Positions 35,189 to 42,299 of a stretch of DNA of 64,000 nt are shown in pieces. A program made the translations under genes and the position numbers. Origin of the DNA: Flavobacteriales bacterium. Lineage in GTDB: Bacteria; Bacteroidota; Bacteroidia; Flavobacteriales_F; PHOS-HE28. The notes beneath the pieces are model-generated. The model did no database searches, had not been told where the DNA came from, and saw only the letters and a list, made by a program, of their open reading frames with translations. The stretch is from NCBI GenBank assembly GCA_016703105.1, contig JADJCS010000018.1, positions 39,199-103,198 on the forward strand, given 5' to 3'. Position 1 is the stretch's first letter. Every line of letters starts with the position of its first letter.

Positions 35189-35779
35189 ATGCGTACCATC
35201 TTCCTAACCACGCTCCTCCTTACCACCATCGTTCAACAAGAAGCGCATGCACAGGCGTTCCTGGCGGGTGACAATGCCATTGGTATCGGCGCAGGTGTCG
35301 GCGGCTCCTACTACCGCTATGGCAACTACGAGGGGTTCCGGCCCACCTTGTCGCTCAACTATGACCGCGGTACCGCGATCGGTGTGGGCCCCGGTGTGCT
35401 GGGTATTGGTGGGTTCTTCTCCTATACCTCTCGCCGGATCTACAACTCGGATGTGTTCTGGGTGGAGGACAAGCGGTACAGCTTCGTGGGCTTCGGGGTT
35501 CGTGGCACCTACCACTGGAACAGCTGGCACAAGGTGGAGAACTGGGATGTGTACGCGGGGGTTGCCATCGGCGCGAACATCACCACCTACAACGATCGAT
35601 CCACATACAGTTCCTCTTACTACTACAACCAGTACCACAGGACTTATACACCGCGCAATCCTCTGCGCACATCGGTCTTCGTCGGCACGCGGTACTACTT
35701 CACGGACTTCTTCGTCGTGTTCGTTGAAGTGGGCTACGATACCGCCTTCCTCACCGGCGGGTTGCAGTTCAAGTTCTAG
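35189..35779 (+). CDS. outer-membrane beta-barrel-like protein
   Basis: 196 residues with a signal peptide (MRTIFLTTLLLTTIVQQEAHAQ). The mature protein alternates aromatic and polar residues in strand-like runs (NAIGIGAGVGGSYYRYGNY, YSFVGFGVRGTYHWNSW in part) and ends LTGGLQFKF with a terminal phenylalanine, the BAM recognition pattern of outer-membrane barrels. The size suits an eight-stranded barrel. Tyr/Ser-rich loops (STYSSSYYYNQYHRTYT) are probably surface exposed. Function unknown. It converges on gldA. Confidence 0.7.
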   Translation: MRTIFLTTLLLTTIVQQEAHAQAFLAGDNAIGIGAGVGGSYYRYGNYEGFRPTLSLNYDRGTAIGVGPGVLGIGGFFSYTSRRIYNSDVFWVEDKRYSFVGFGVRGTYHWNSWHKVENWDVYAGVAIGANITTYNDRSTYSSSYYYNQYHRTYTPRNPLRTSVFVGTRYYFTDFFVVFVEVGYDTAFLTGGLQFKF

Positions 35780-35792
35780 GACTTGCCCGAGG

Positions 35793-36701
35793 TCAGCCCT
35801 TGGTGAGCTCTTTGAACACCTCCTCCAGGCCGCGTGCGCTCTTCTGAAGGGTGAGCACCTTCAAGCCTTTGTCCACGGCGAACTGGAACACGCTGGAACG
35901 GATGTCCCTTTCGCTGTCATAGCTCAGCACCCAACGGCCTTGACCTTCGTGTTGGGCGTGGACCACTCCTGGGATCGCGCGCAGTGCTGTGCCGTCCACG
36001 CTGCCTTCGAACTCGACCTCCAGCAGGTCCTGGTCGCGGCGGAGGTTCCGCAAATTTTCGGCCTTGTCATCGGCCACGATCCGGCCATGATCGATGATGA
36101 TCACGCGGTCGCAGATCGCCTCCACTTCTTGCATGATGTGGGTGCTTAACATCACGGTGCGTTCCTCGCCCACGCGCTTGATCAACCCGCGGATCTCCTC
36201 AAGTTGGTTGGGGTCGAGGCCGCTGGTCGGTTCGTCGAGGATCAACACCTGCGGTTGATGGATCATGGCTTGCGCGAGGCCCACGCGCTGACGGTACCCC
36301 TTGCTGAGGGCTCCGATCTTCTTGTGCTGCTCGCTCCCCAGTCCGACCGTTCCGATCATCTCTCTCACCCGGGTGTCGCGTTGCTTCAGACCATAGACCC
36401 CGGCAACGAACTCCAGGTACTCGCGCACATAGAGGTCGACATAGAGCGGATTGTGTTCGGGCAGGTAGCCCACCTTGCGGCGCACCTGCATGCTCTCCGT
36501 GCGGATGTCATGGCCGCAAACACTGGCCTCCCCGCTGGTGGGCGGAAGGAAGCAAGTGAGCACCTTCATCATGGTGCTCTTTCCAGCGCCGTTCGGCCCG
36601 AGAAAACCGACCACGCCCGTGCTCCCGATCTCGAAAGACACACCATCCAGTGCCTTCTGGGCGCCGTATAGCTTGCTGATGTGGCGGACGGAAATGGACA
36701 T
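35793..36701 (-). CDS. gldA: GldA-like ABC transporter ATP-binding protein
   Basis: 302 residues from the ATG at 36701 (MSISVRHISKLYGAQKAL). Walker A GPNGAGKSTMM near residue 38, Q-loop region YLPEHNPLY, signature LSKGYRQRVGLAQAM, Walker B VLILDEPTSGLDPNQ, and a C-terminal extension (DQDLLEVEFEGSV to RGLEEVFKELT). The PEHNPLYxDLYVREYLEF block and length match GldA of Flavobacterium, the ATPase of the GldAFG transporter used in gliding; similar ATPases occur in non-gliding relatives. No GldF or GldG is in the window, so transporter partners are elsewhere. Confidence 0.85.
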   Translation of the reverse strand: MSISVRHISKLYGAQKALDGVSFEIGSTGVVGFLGPNGAGKSTMMKVLTCFLPPTSGEASVCGHDIRTESMQVRRKVGYLPEHNPLYVDLYVREYLEFVAGVYGLKQRDTRVREMIGTVGLGSEQHKKIGALSKGYRQRVGLAQAMIHQPQVLILDEPTSGLDPNQLEEIRGLIKRVGEERTVMLSTHIMQEVEAICDRVIIIDHGRIVADDKAENLRNLRRDQDLLEVEFEGSVDGTALRAIPGVVHAQHEGQGRWVLSYDSERDIRSSVFQFAVDKGLKVLTLQKSARGLEEVFKELTKG

Positions 36702-36705
36702 GGCA

Positions 36706-36713
36706 CAAAGGTA
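36706..36713 (-). promoter_or_regulatory. candidate -7 element of gldA, implying a leaderless mRNA
   Basis: Perfect TACCTTTG on the minus strand, only four bases before the gldA ATG. The divergent rsgA has a similar GACCTTTG at 36760-36767, five bases before its ATG. Confidence 0.45.
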
Positions 36714-36772
36714 TCCGCAGGTCAACGCTACAGATGGTCCACGGAACAGCGAGCCGCCCGACCTTTGCGCAC

Positions 36773-37738
36773 ATGCCCACCGGACTTGTGATGCGCAGCA
36801 CCGGCAGCCGCTACCTGGTGCGGGGGGCGGACGGCGCGCGCCATGAATGTGTGGCCAAGGGCAATTTGCGGATCAAGGGGTGGAAGAGCACGAACCCGCT
36901 CGCCGTGGGCGATCGGGTCGAGTTCCTTCCACAACTGAGCGCCGAAGAAGTGGGCTCGATCATCGACCTGCACGACCGCACGAACTACCTCGTGCGCCGC
37001 AGTGTCAACCTGAGCCACCATCGGCATGTGCTGGCCGCCAATCTCGACCAGGCGTTGCTCATGGTCACTGTGCTGCGCCCACGCACCTCCTTCGGCTTCA
37101 TCGATCGCTTCCTCGTTACCGCAGAAGCGTACAATGTGCCGGTGGTGCTGGTGTACAACAAAGTGGACGATCTGGATGACGACGAACGGGAGCTCCTTGC
37201 GGATCATGTGGACACGTACCAGCAGATCGGGTACCGCGTGGTGATGACCGCCGCACTGCAAGGAGGCGGCGTGCAGGAGGTGGTGGACCTGCTCCAAGGG
37301 AAGGTCACCCTCTTATCCGGGCATAGCGGAGTGGGCAAGAGCACGTTGATCAACACCATCGATCCCACGTTGGACCTGCACACCTTCGAGGTCAGTGCTT
37401 CGAGCGAGAAGGGACAGCACACCACCACGAACGCTGAGATGTATGAGCTGCGGATGCCCGACGGCGGTAAGTCCACAACGCCGACGTTCATCATCGACAC
37501 GCCTGGTATCAAAGGTTTCGGGCTTGTCGATCTGGAGAAGGCGGATATCGGCGATCAATTCCCCGAGTTCTTCGCGCTGAAGGGGGAATGTCGGTTCAAC
37601 GACTGTATGCACCTGGAAGAACCCGGTTGTGCGGTGCGCGCGGGACTGGAAGCGGGCACGTTGGCAGGCACGCGCTACAATAGCTACGTGGATATGCTGA
37701 ACGGTGTGGACGATACCAGCACCTTTCGCGTGGATTGA
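36773..37738 (+). CDS. rsgA: ribosome small subunit-dependent GTPase A
   Basis: 321 residues from the ATG at 36773. OB-fold N-terminus (GLVMRSTGSRYLVR), then the circularly permuted GTPase order: G4 VYNKVDDL, G1 GHSGVGKSTLIN near residue 195, G3 DTPGIKGF, and the C-terminal zinc site C-x4-C-x-H-x5-C in GECRFNDCMHLEEPGCAV. It checks 30S maturation. The start lies five bases past a GACCTTTG element. It is followed by dtd after 27 bases. Confidence 0.96.
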   Translation: MPTGLVMRSTGSRYLVRGADGARHECVAKGNLRIKGWKSTNPLAVGDRVEFLPQLSAEEVGSIIDLHDRTNYLVRRSVNLSHHRHVLAANLDQALLMVTVLRPRTSFGFIDRFLVTAEAYNVPVVLVYNKVDDLDDDERELLADHVDTYQQIGYRVVMTAALQGGGVQEVVDLLQGKVTLLSGHSGVGKSTLINTIDPTLDLHTFEVSASSEKGQHTTTNAEMYELRMPDGGKSTTPTFIIDTPGIKGFGLVDLEKADIGDQFPEFFALKGECRFNDCMHLEEPGCAVRAGLEAGTLAGTRYNSYVDMLNGVDDTSTFRVD

Positions 37739-37765
37739 TCCACAACGCACACAAAGGCAACGGAG

Positions 37766-38218
37766 ATGCGGGCGGTCGTCCAGCGGGTAAGCAAGGCCTC
37801 GGTGCATATCGCTGGAACGGAACATGCGCGTATCCGCCATGGTCTGCTGATCCTGCTCGGCATCGAAGTGGGCGACTCCGATGCCGACTTGGAATGGCTC
37901 TGTGGCAAGTTGGTGCGTCTCCGCATTTTTCCGGATGAGGAAGGGGTGATGAACGTGGATGTGCGGCAAGCCCATGGTGAGATCCTGCTGGTGAGCCAAT
38001 TCACCCTGCATGCCAGCACGGTAAAGGGCAATCGTCCGAGCTATCTGCGCGCCGCGCGACCGGAGGAGGCCGTTCCGCTCTATCTGCGCGCCAAGCAACG
38101 GCTCGGCGAAGTGTTGGGCAGGCCGGTACGCAGTGGTGAGTTCGGGGCCGACATGCAAGTGGAACTGGTGAACGATGGTCCGGTCACCATCCTCATCGAT
38201 AGTCGTGTTCGCGACTGA
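37766..38218 (+). CDS. dtd: D-aminoacyl-tRNA deacylase
   Basis: 150 residues, complete. Family motifs: MRAVVQRVSKASV at the start, LLILLGIEVGD, the catalytic SQFTLHAST (S-Q-x-T-L motif) and FGADMQVELVNDGPVTILIDS near the end (in part: VELVNDGPVT with the Gly-cisPro-like NDGPVT motif). It hydrolyses D-Tyr and other D-aminoacyl (and Gly) tRNAs. Second gene of an rsgA-dtd unit; it ends five bases from the convergent T9SS gene. Confidence 0.96.
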   Translation: MRAVVQRVSKASVHIAGTEHARIRHGLLILLGIEVGDSDADLEWLCGKLVRLRIFPDEEGVMNVDVRQAHGEILLVSQFTLHASTVKGNRPSYLRAARPEEAVPLYLRAKQRLGEVLGRPVRSGEFGADMQVELVNDGPVTILIDSRVRD

Positions 38219-38223
38219 GAAGT

Positions 38224-39978
38224 TCAATGCACGACCACGCGCGCCCTTCCAGAATTCCCATCCGTACCCCAACGAACGGTATAGAGACCAGGTCGGGGGA
38301 TATGCAGACATTGTGCATCGTCGCGCAATGCTTCGCGGGTGAAGGGGACCTCGAGCCCGCGGGCATCGAGGACCATCACCGAGGCGGACCCGCTGGGCAC
38401 CCAGAAGGACCCAGTGCTGGGATTGGGGTGGATCACGGCATCGGATCCGGTCCATTGTGCGCTCACCATGGGTGAAAGGACTTCGTTGCCGTCCATGTCC
38501 ACCATGCGGAGGCGATAGTAGTTGGTTCCACGCGCGGGTGTGCTGTGCTTCAAAGCATAGTCGATCACGCTCTGTGAGTAACCGGCCGCGCTCAGCGTAC
38601 CGATCACTTCCCACGCGCTGTTGGTGGTGCCATGTTCGAGCCCGAACGAAAGGGTCTCTTCCTCTGATCCGGTGCTCCACTCCACTTGCACTCCGTCGGT
38701 TTCGGCGGTAGCGCGCAGATCGATCAGTTCCAACGGGAGCGTGATCGGGTCGCAACTCACGGTGGCCGTGCCTCCGAACTCCAACGGTACCAAGGTGGAT
38801 ACGCTGCTCCAGTTGCTGAAGCAGATAATGTACTGCTGCCCGGCGAGAACGTTCAACGGCGGCTCGTAATTCCCTGCGTCGCCTCCGGGAGGTGTGGTGG
38901 CGGCCAAACCTGTACCTCCGAACGCCACGTTGTTCCAATTGCACCGGATCGGGGGTACCAGGTTGGCCATGATGGCAGCGCAGGTGGCCGCTGTATAGGG
39001 ATACATGATCCAGTCATAGAACCCCGCTTGCGACCCGAGGCCTCCGAACGTGAACTCGAGCGAACCGCTCCCGGAGATGTTCACCACCATCCAGGTGCTG
39101 TTGAGCTCGTTGTTCTGAAGGCAGCCGAAATTGTCCGAGCCCCACGCGCTGGGGATGGCATCGCCCAGGGTGAGCAATGGGTTCCCCAGCGAGCCTAGCG
39201 GTGGGATCTCGTTCAAGGAACCGATGCCGTTCGGGTCGATCTGGAAGCTGTAGTTCGTGCAGATGTTCACCGCTTGCGGGCAATCGCTCGCGGTGATGGC
39301 ACCTGTCGAGGATGCACACGTGGTGGTCGGGCTCAGGTCGATCACCTGTTGCCCGATACTGCCGGTCGCAAGGGTCCCACTGCCCACTGTAGCTCCGAGG
39401 CTGCTGGTCAACGTCCAGGTCGCACCGTTCCAGCCATCACCGAAGCTATCGAACAGCTGCATCACGAAGCAGCCAGTATCCAAACAGAGCACTTGTGTGC
39501 TCGGAGCAAAACCAGTAGCAACGATCAACGTGCCGGTCACCAGGTTCCAATTGATCTCCCCCGGCCACGCACCTGCGGTGATCGTCAACGTATAGTTGGA
39601 ACAGTTCGCACCACCGCAGCCCCCGCCCAAATTCACCTGGGAGGTCCCGAAAGTCCCGTTGGTCAGTGTCCCGCTGCTCACGATGGTGTTCGCTGGCTGC
39701 ACGCGGATCACGTATGTGGCGCCGTTCCAACCATCCCCGAACTGATCGTACATATACATGGTGTAACACCCGTTCGGCAGGCACACGCTCGCGGTCTGCG
39801 GGGCAAAGCCACTGGCAACCGTCACCCCCAGATCGTTCACCAGTTCCCAGTCGATCTCTATATCCCATGCCCCACCACCTACCGTGATCGTGTAGGTGGT
39901 GCACTGTGCGGCAAGTCTCTCGGACGAAGCACCACTCGCCAGGAGCATTGCGAGAAGGAGACCGTGGGCGGATCTCAT
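38224..39978 (-). CDS. large secreted T9SS cargo protein with duplicated DSFGDGWNG domain
   Basis: 584 residues. The start at 39978 opens a signal peptide ending SERLAAQ. Two tandem domains of about 85 residues follow, each with a WEL/WNLV core, a Cys-containing GCYTMYMYDQFGDGWNGA or GCFVMQLFDSFGDGWNGA motif (a metal-site-like GDGWNG loop), and repeated SGTL. A ~200-residue central part has AVNICTNYSFQIDPNG, and the C-terminus is a T9SS tail (VIHPNPSTGSFWV, VLDARGLEVPF, PGLYTVRWG). Probably a surface adhesin or glycan-binding protein. The start overlaps the upstream stop by four bases. Confidence 0.8.
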   Translation of the reverse strand: MRSAHGLLLAMLLASGASSERLAAQCTTYTITVGGGAWDIEIDWELVNDLGVTVASGFAPQTASVCLPNGCYTMYMYDQFGDGWNGATYVIRVQPANTIVSSGTLTNGTFGTSQVNLGGGCGGANCSNYTLTITAGAWPGEINWNLVTGTLIVATGFAPSTQVLCLDTGCFVMQLFDSFGDGWNGATWTLTSSLGATVGSGTLATGSIGQQVIDLSPTTTCASSTGAITASDCPQAVNICTNYSFQIDPNGIGSLNEIPPLGSLGNPLLTLGDAIPSAWGSDNFGCLQNNELNSTWMVVNISGSGSLEFTFGGLGSQAGFYDWIMYPYTAATCAAIMANLVPPIRCNWNNVAFGGTGLAATTPPGGDAGNYEPPLNVLAGQQYIICFSNWSSVSTLVPLEFGGTATVSCDPITLPLELIDLRATAETDGVQVEWSTGSEEETLSFGLEHGTTNSAWEVIGTLSAAGYSQSVIDYALKHSTPARGTNYYRLRMVDMDGNEVLSPMVSAQWTGSDAVIHPNPSTGSFWVPSGSASVMVLDARGLEVPFTREALRDDAQCLHIPRPGLYTVRWGTDGNSGRARVVVH

Positions 39979-40358
39979 CGCACGGTCGGTGTGAGCCCGC
40001 AGTCGCGGGGGGCCAGATGGCGGAAAGGTCCTTGCCCTATCGGGCCACGTTGATAGCAACGCACACTCATGCCCAAGGTCGCCAAGGCCTCGTTCAGCAC
40101 AGCCGCCGAGATGGGGAGATCCGCGGGCACATGCATGAGGAGGTTACGCGTGTTGTGGTCCGTACGGGTCAGGACCACGCCCGGCAGCGCCCGTAGGACC
40201 AGGTCCGCTTCGTAGGCGTGTTGCGGGGAGCGCACGCCGTCCACCACGGCCTGCACTTGGTGCAGCGGAGCCAGGTCCTGTGCGATACCGTGGCCGACGG
40301 CACCGATCAGGGCAATGGCAGCGATCCACACACCTTTGTGCAAAACTCCAGTGAACAT
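39975..40358 (-). CDS. small secreted protein with a possible HMA-like fold
   Basis: 127 residues with a signal peptide (MFTGVLHKGVWIAAIALIGAVGHGIAQ). The mature ~100 residues alternate strand and helix (VQAVVDGVRSPQHAYEADLVLRALPGVVLTR in part; LLMHVPADLPISAAVLNEALATLGM in part) in a ferredoxin-like order resembling HMA domains, but the CxxC metal motif is absent; one Cys lies in MSVRCYQ and one in PRDCG. Its ATG shares bases with the ATG of the divergent MazG-like gene, and its stop overlaps the T9SS gene start, so the two are coupled. Role unknown. Confidence 0.6.
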   Translation of the reverse strand: MFTGVLHKGVWIAAIALIGAVGHGIAQDLAPLHQVQAVVDGVRSPQHAYEADLVLRALPGVVLTRTDHNTRNLLMHVPADLPISAAVLNEALATLGMSVRCYQRGPIGQGPFRHLAPRDCGLTPTVR

Positions 40359-40722
40359 GGCGGTTCAAGATAGCGGTTCCATACATAGGCAAGACCTGCC
40401 GATCGTCAGTCTTCAGGCCGAGGTGGACCGCTGGATCGGCCGCGTGGGGGTACGCTACTTCAGTGAGTTGACCAATACGGCGCTGTTGGCCGAGGAAGTA
40501 GGAGAAGTGGCGCGCATCGTGGCCCGTCGCTATGGGGAGCAGAGCGAGAAGGAAAGCGACCGCACCAAAGACCTCGGGGAGGAACTGGCCGATGTGCTTT
40601 TCGTGGTGCTCTGCCTGGCCAACCAGACGGGCACCGACCTGCAAGCGGCATGGGATCGCAAAACCGCAGTGCGCACCCAGCGGGACGCGGACAGGCACCG
40701 CGACAATCCGAAGTTGCTTTGA
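40357..40722 (+). CDS. MazG-like nucleotide pyrophosphohydrolase
   Basis: 121 residues from the ATG at 40357. The MazG/all-alpha NTP-pyrophosphatase metal motif is clear: LLAEEVGEVARIVAR (E-E-x-x-E) and DLGEELADVLFVVLCLAN (E-x-x-D). Length fits the single-domain MazG-like group (YpjD/iMazG), which hydrolyses (d)NTPs to monophosphate and pyrophosphate as house cleaning. The N-terminal VSLQAEVDRWIG is typical. It is divergent from the small secreted protein with overlapping start codons, and its stop forms TGATCA with the convergent gene. Confidence 0.88.
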   Translation: MAVQDSGSIHRQDLPIVSLQAEVDRWIGRVGVRYFSELTNTALLAEEVGEVARIVARRYGEQSEKESDRTKDLGEELADVLFVVLCLANQTGTDLQAAWDRKTAVRTQRDADRHRDNPKLL

Positions 40723-41662
40723 TCAGCGCTTGATCAGACGTTCGCTGCCAAGAACACGTCCTTCGGCGTCCTGCACTTCCAACACATAGCATCCCGCTGG
40801 CGTTCCGCGTGGCACATCGATAGTACCATCGATCGCGCCGTGCGCCACCAACACACCGGGTATGGTGAGCAACCGGTAGCGTACGGCTCCGCTGCCGCAC
40901 GGTAGCTGGATGGCAAAGGCATCATCGAACGGGTTCGGTCCTACCACGATACCCATAGGCGGGTGCGCTGGTGAGGAGATGGACATAGCCAACGAACAGA
41001 TCGGGTCGCCGAGCAAAAAGGGGTTGGACCACACGACGGAATCGTTGTGTGTGAAGCAGCCCAAAGTGCTCCCGCTCTCGAACGGCCCGATCATGGCGCC
41101 GAGCAGGCCGAACGTGCTTCCAATGCCTTCGATCACACGCACCGAATCACTGCCGAGCGCTTGCTCGTTCGTGGTCCACCGCTGGTGCCAGCCATCGGCG
41201 AGGGGAACGCTATCGATCCGCACTACCTCCAAGGAAGGGAAGAGCACATTGTTGAAGGTCGCAGGGTAGGTGCCCGTGCCGATGGAGAGGTCGTAGAGCA
41301 GGTACTCCAGACCATCGTGATGGTTGAACAGGAACACCTGCCTGGCCGGAATATCCTGGCGGGAAGATCATATACAACGACAAGGGCTCGGCGTAGCTCC
41401 ACTGGGTGAGCGGAGGGAAGATCATCTGTTCCACGCAAGAGCCTGCGCTGAAAAGTTGGTGATAGCTCGTACCCGCGATCACCGTGTCGTTGCCGAAGGT
41501 GATCTCCCGCGTGCAGTTGGTATAGGTATCGCCGATCCCGTCGGAGAACAACCAACTATGGTATTCCAACCAGGTAGCGTTACTCTCGGGGAAGGGGACA
41601 TGGCCCTGAGCGGTGCCGGTCACCGCGAGGGTAGAAAGCAGGACGGTATGCAACGCTCTCAT
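40723..41662 (-). pseudogene. secreted T9SS cargo protein interrupted by one frameshift
   Basis: The first frame begins at the ATG at 41662 with a signal peptide (MRALHTVLLSTLAVTGTAQG) and runs to about 41364 (PLSLYMIF). The second continues RQDIPARQVFLFNHHDG through to a T9SS-like end (IVVGPNPFDDAFAIQLP, LTIPGVLVAHG, PAGCYVLEVQDAEGRVLGSERL in part). Removing one G from the GGG run at 41361-41363 (plus strand) joins them into ~312 residues of natural sequence. Because the lesion is one base in a short homopolymer, a sequencing error is as likely as a real mutation. The mature protein resembles the one at 2272 (ITFGNDTVIAGTSYHQL against CIGDTTILGHTC in similar positions). Confidence 0.75.
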
Positions 41663-41716
41663 GCCGCTTGGTATTTGCCAAGATAGGACGTGCGTTCGCC
41701 TGTTGGCGCTGCCCAC

Positions 41717-42097
41717 CTACCAGGGCTTCTCCAAGTCCTGCGGTGCGTAAATATGGTCGCGCACGGTCCAGAGCGAAGCGCCTCGTTGCGCTTTCAGTTT
41801 GAGGGCATCGCTTTTCCCCAGTCGCCGCAACAGGGCGATCGGCGTGAGGATCACGAAGAACACCGCACTGATCAGCACCCGGCCGTTTAACCAGCCCAGC
41901 GCCATGGCCAATTTCATCCAGCCTGGATGGAGCAGGCGCGCGAGAGCAGGTAGCAGCAAACCGATGCCACCGACCACTGCGGCCACGGTGAGCATCCAGT
42001 GGTGGTGGAAAATGAAGTACAGCACCACGAACCCGGTGGTGATCGCCAGCATGCTGGAGAACACTGCCTCCTTGGTCGGTTCCGAGGTGGCCGACAT
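41717..42097 (-). CDS. SxtJ family membrane protein
   Basis: 126 residues from the ATG at 42097. Two or three hydrophobic helices (AVFSSMLAITTGFVVLYFIF, MLTVAAVVGGIGLLLPALARLL in part, VLISAVFFVILTPIALL) alternate with short basic loops, and it ends in a conserved-looking soluble tail (SLWTVRDHIYAPQDLEKPW). The pattern and its position two bases behind a DUF5989 gene and the carbamoyltransferase identify the SxtJ family, named after the saxitoxin cluster. Function unknown; the conserved association points to a membrane partner for O-carbamoylation of a surface or secreted product. Confidence 0.8.
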   Translation of the reverse strand: MSATSEPTKEAVFSSMLAITTGFVVLYFIFHHHWMLTVAAVVGGIGLLLPALARLLHPGWMKLAMALGWLNGRVLISAVFFVILTPIALLRRLGKSDALKLKAQRGASLWTVRDHIYAPQDLEKPW

Positions 42098-42099
42098 GG

Positions 42100-42249
42100 C
42101 TAGAACAGCGTGTAGATGAAGGGGGCCACGGCGGAACCGCCGCCGATCACGAGCAATACGCCGAGCAGCAGCAGCACGATGATCACCGGTGCGAGCCACC
42201 ATTTTTTGCGGCTCCAAAGAAAACCCCAGAGGTCGGTAAGGAAGTCCAT
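42100..42249 (-). CDS. DUF5989 single-helix membrane protein
   Basis: 49 residues, read directly from the minus strand: a MDFLTDLWGFLWSRKKWWL N-terminus, one membrane helix (VIIVLLLLGVLLVIGGG) and the ending APFIYTLF. The size, W-x-FLW-x-R-K-K-W-W-L motif and FIYTLF end are typical of DUF5989. Its stop lies two bases from the SxtJ start and its start about 50 bases past the carbamoyltransferase stop, giving the order carbamoyltransferase, DUF5989, SxtJ. Function unknown. Confidence 0.85.
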   Translation of the reverse strand: MDFLTDLWGFLWSRKKWWLAPVIIVLLLLGVLLVIGGGSAVAPFIYTLF

Positions 42250-42299
42250 GCGGTCGTGGTGGGTTCAGGCGGTCTTTCGGACCGCATCAAAGATGGTGA

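Noticed and set aside
33708..35207. 499-codon open frame antisense to metK
   Set aside because: metK on the minus strand is complete and has its own promoter; the plus frame is a compositional shadow.
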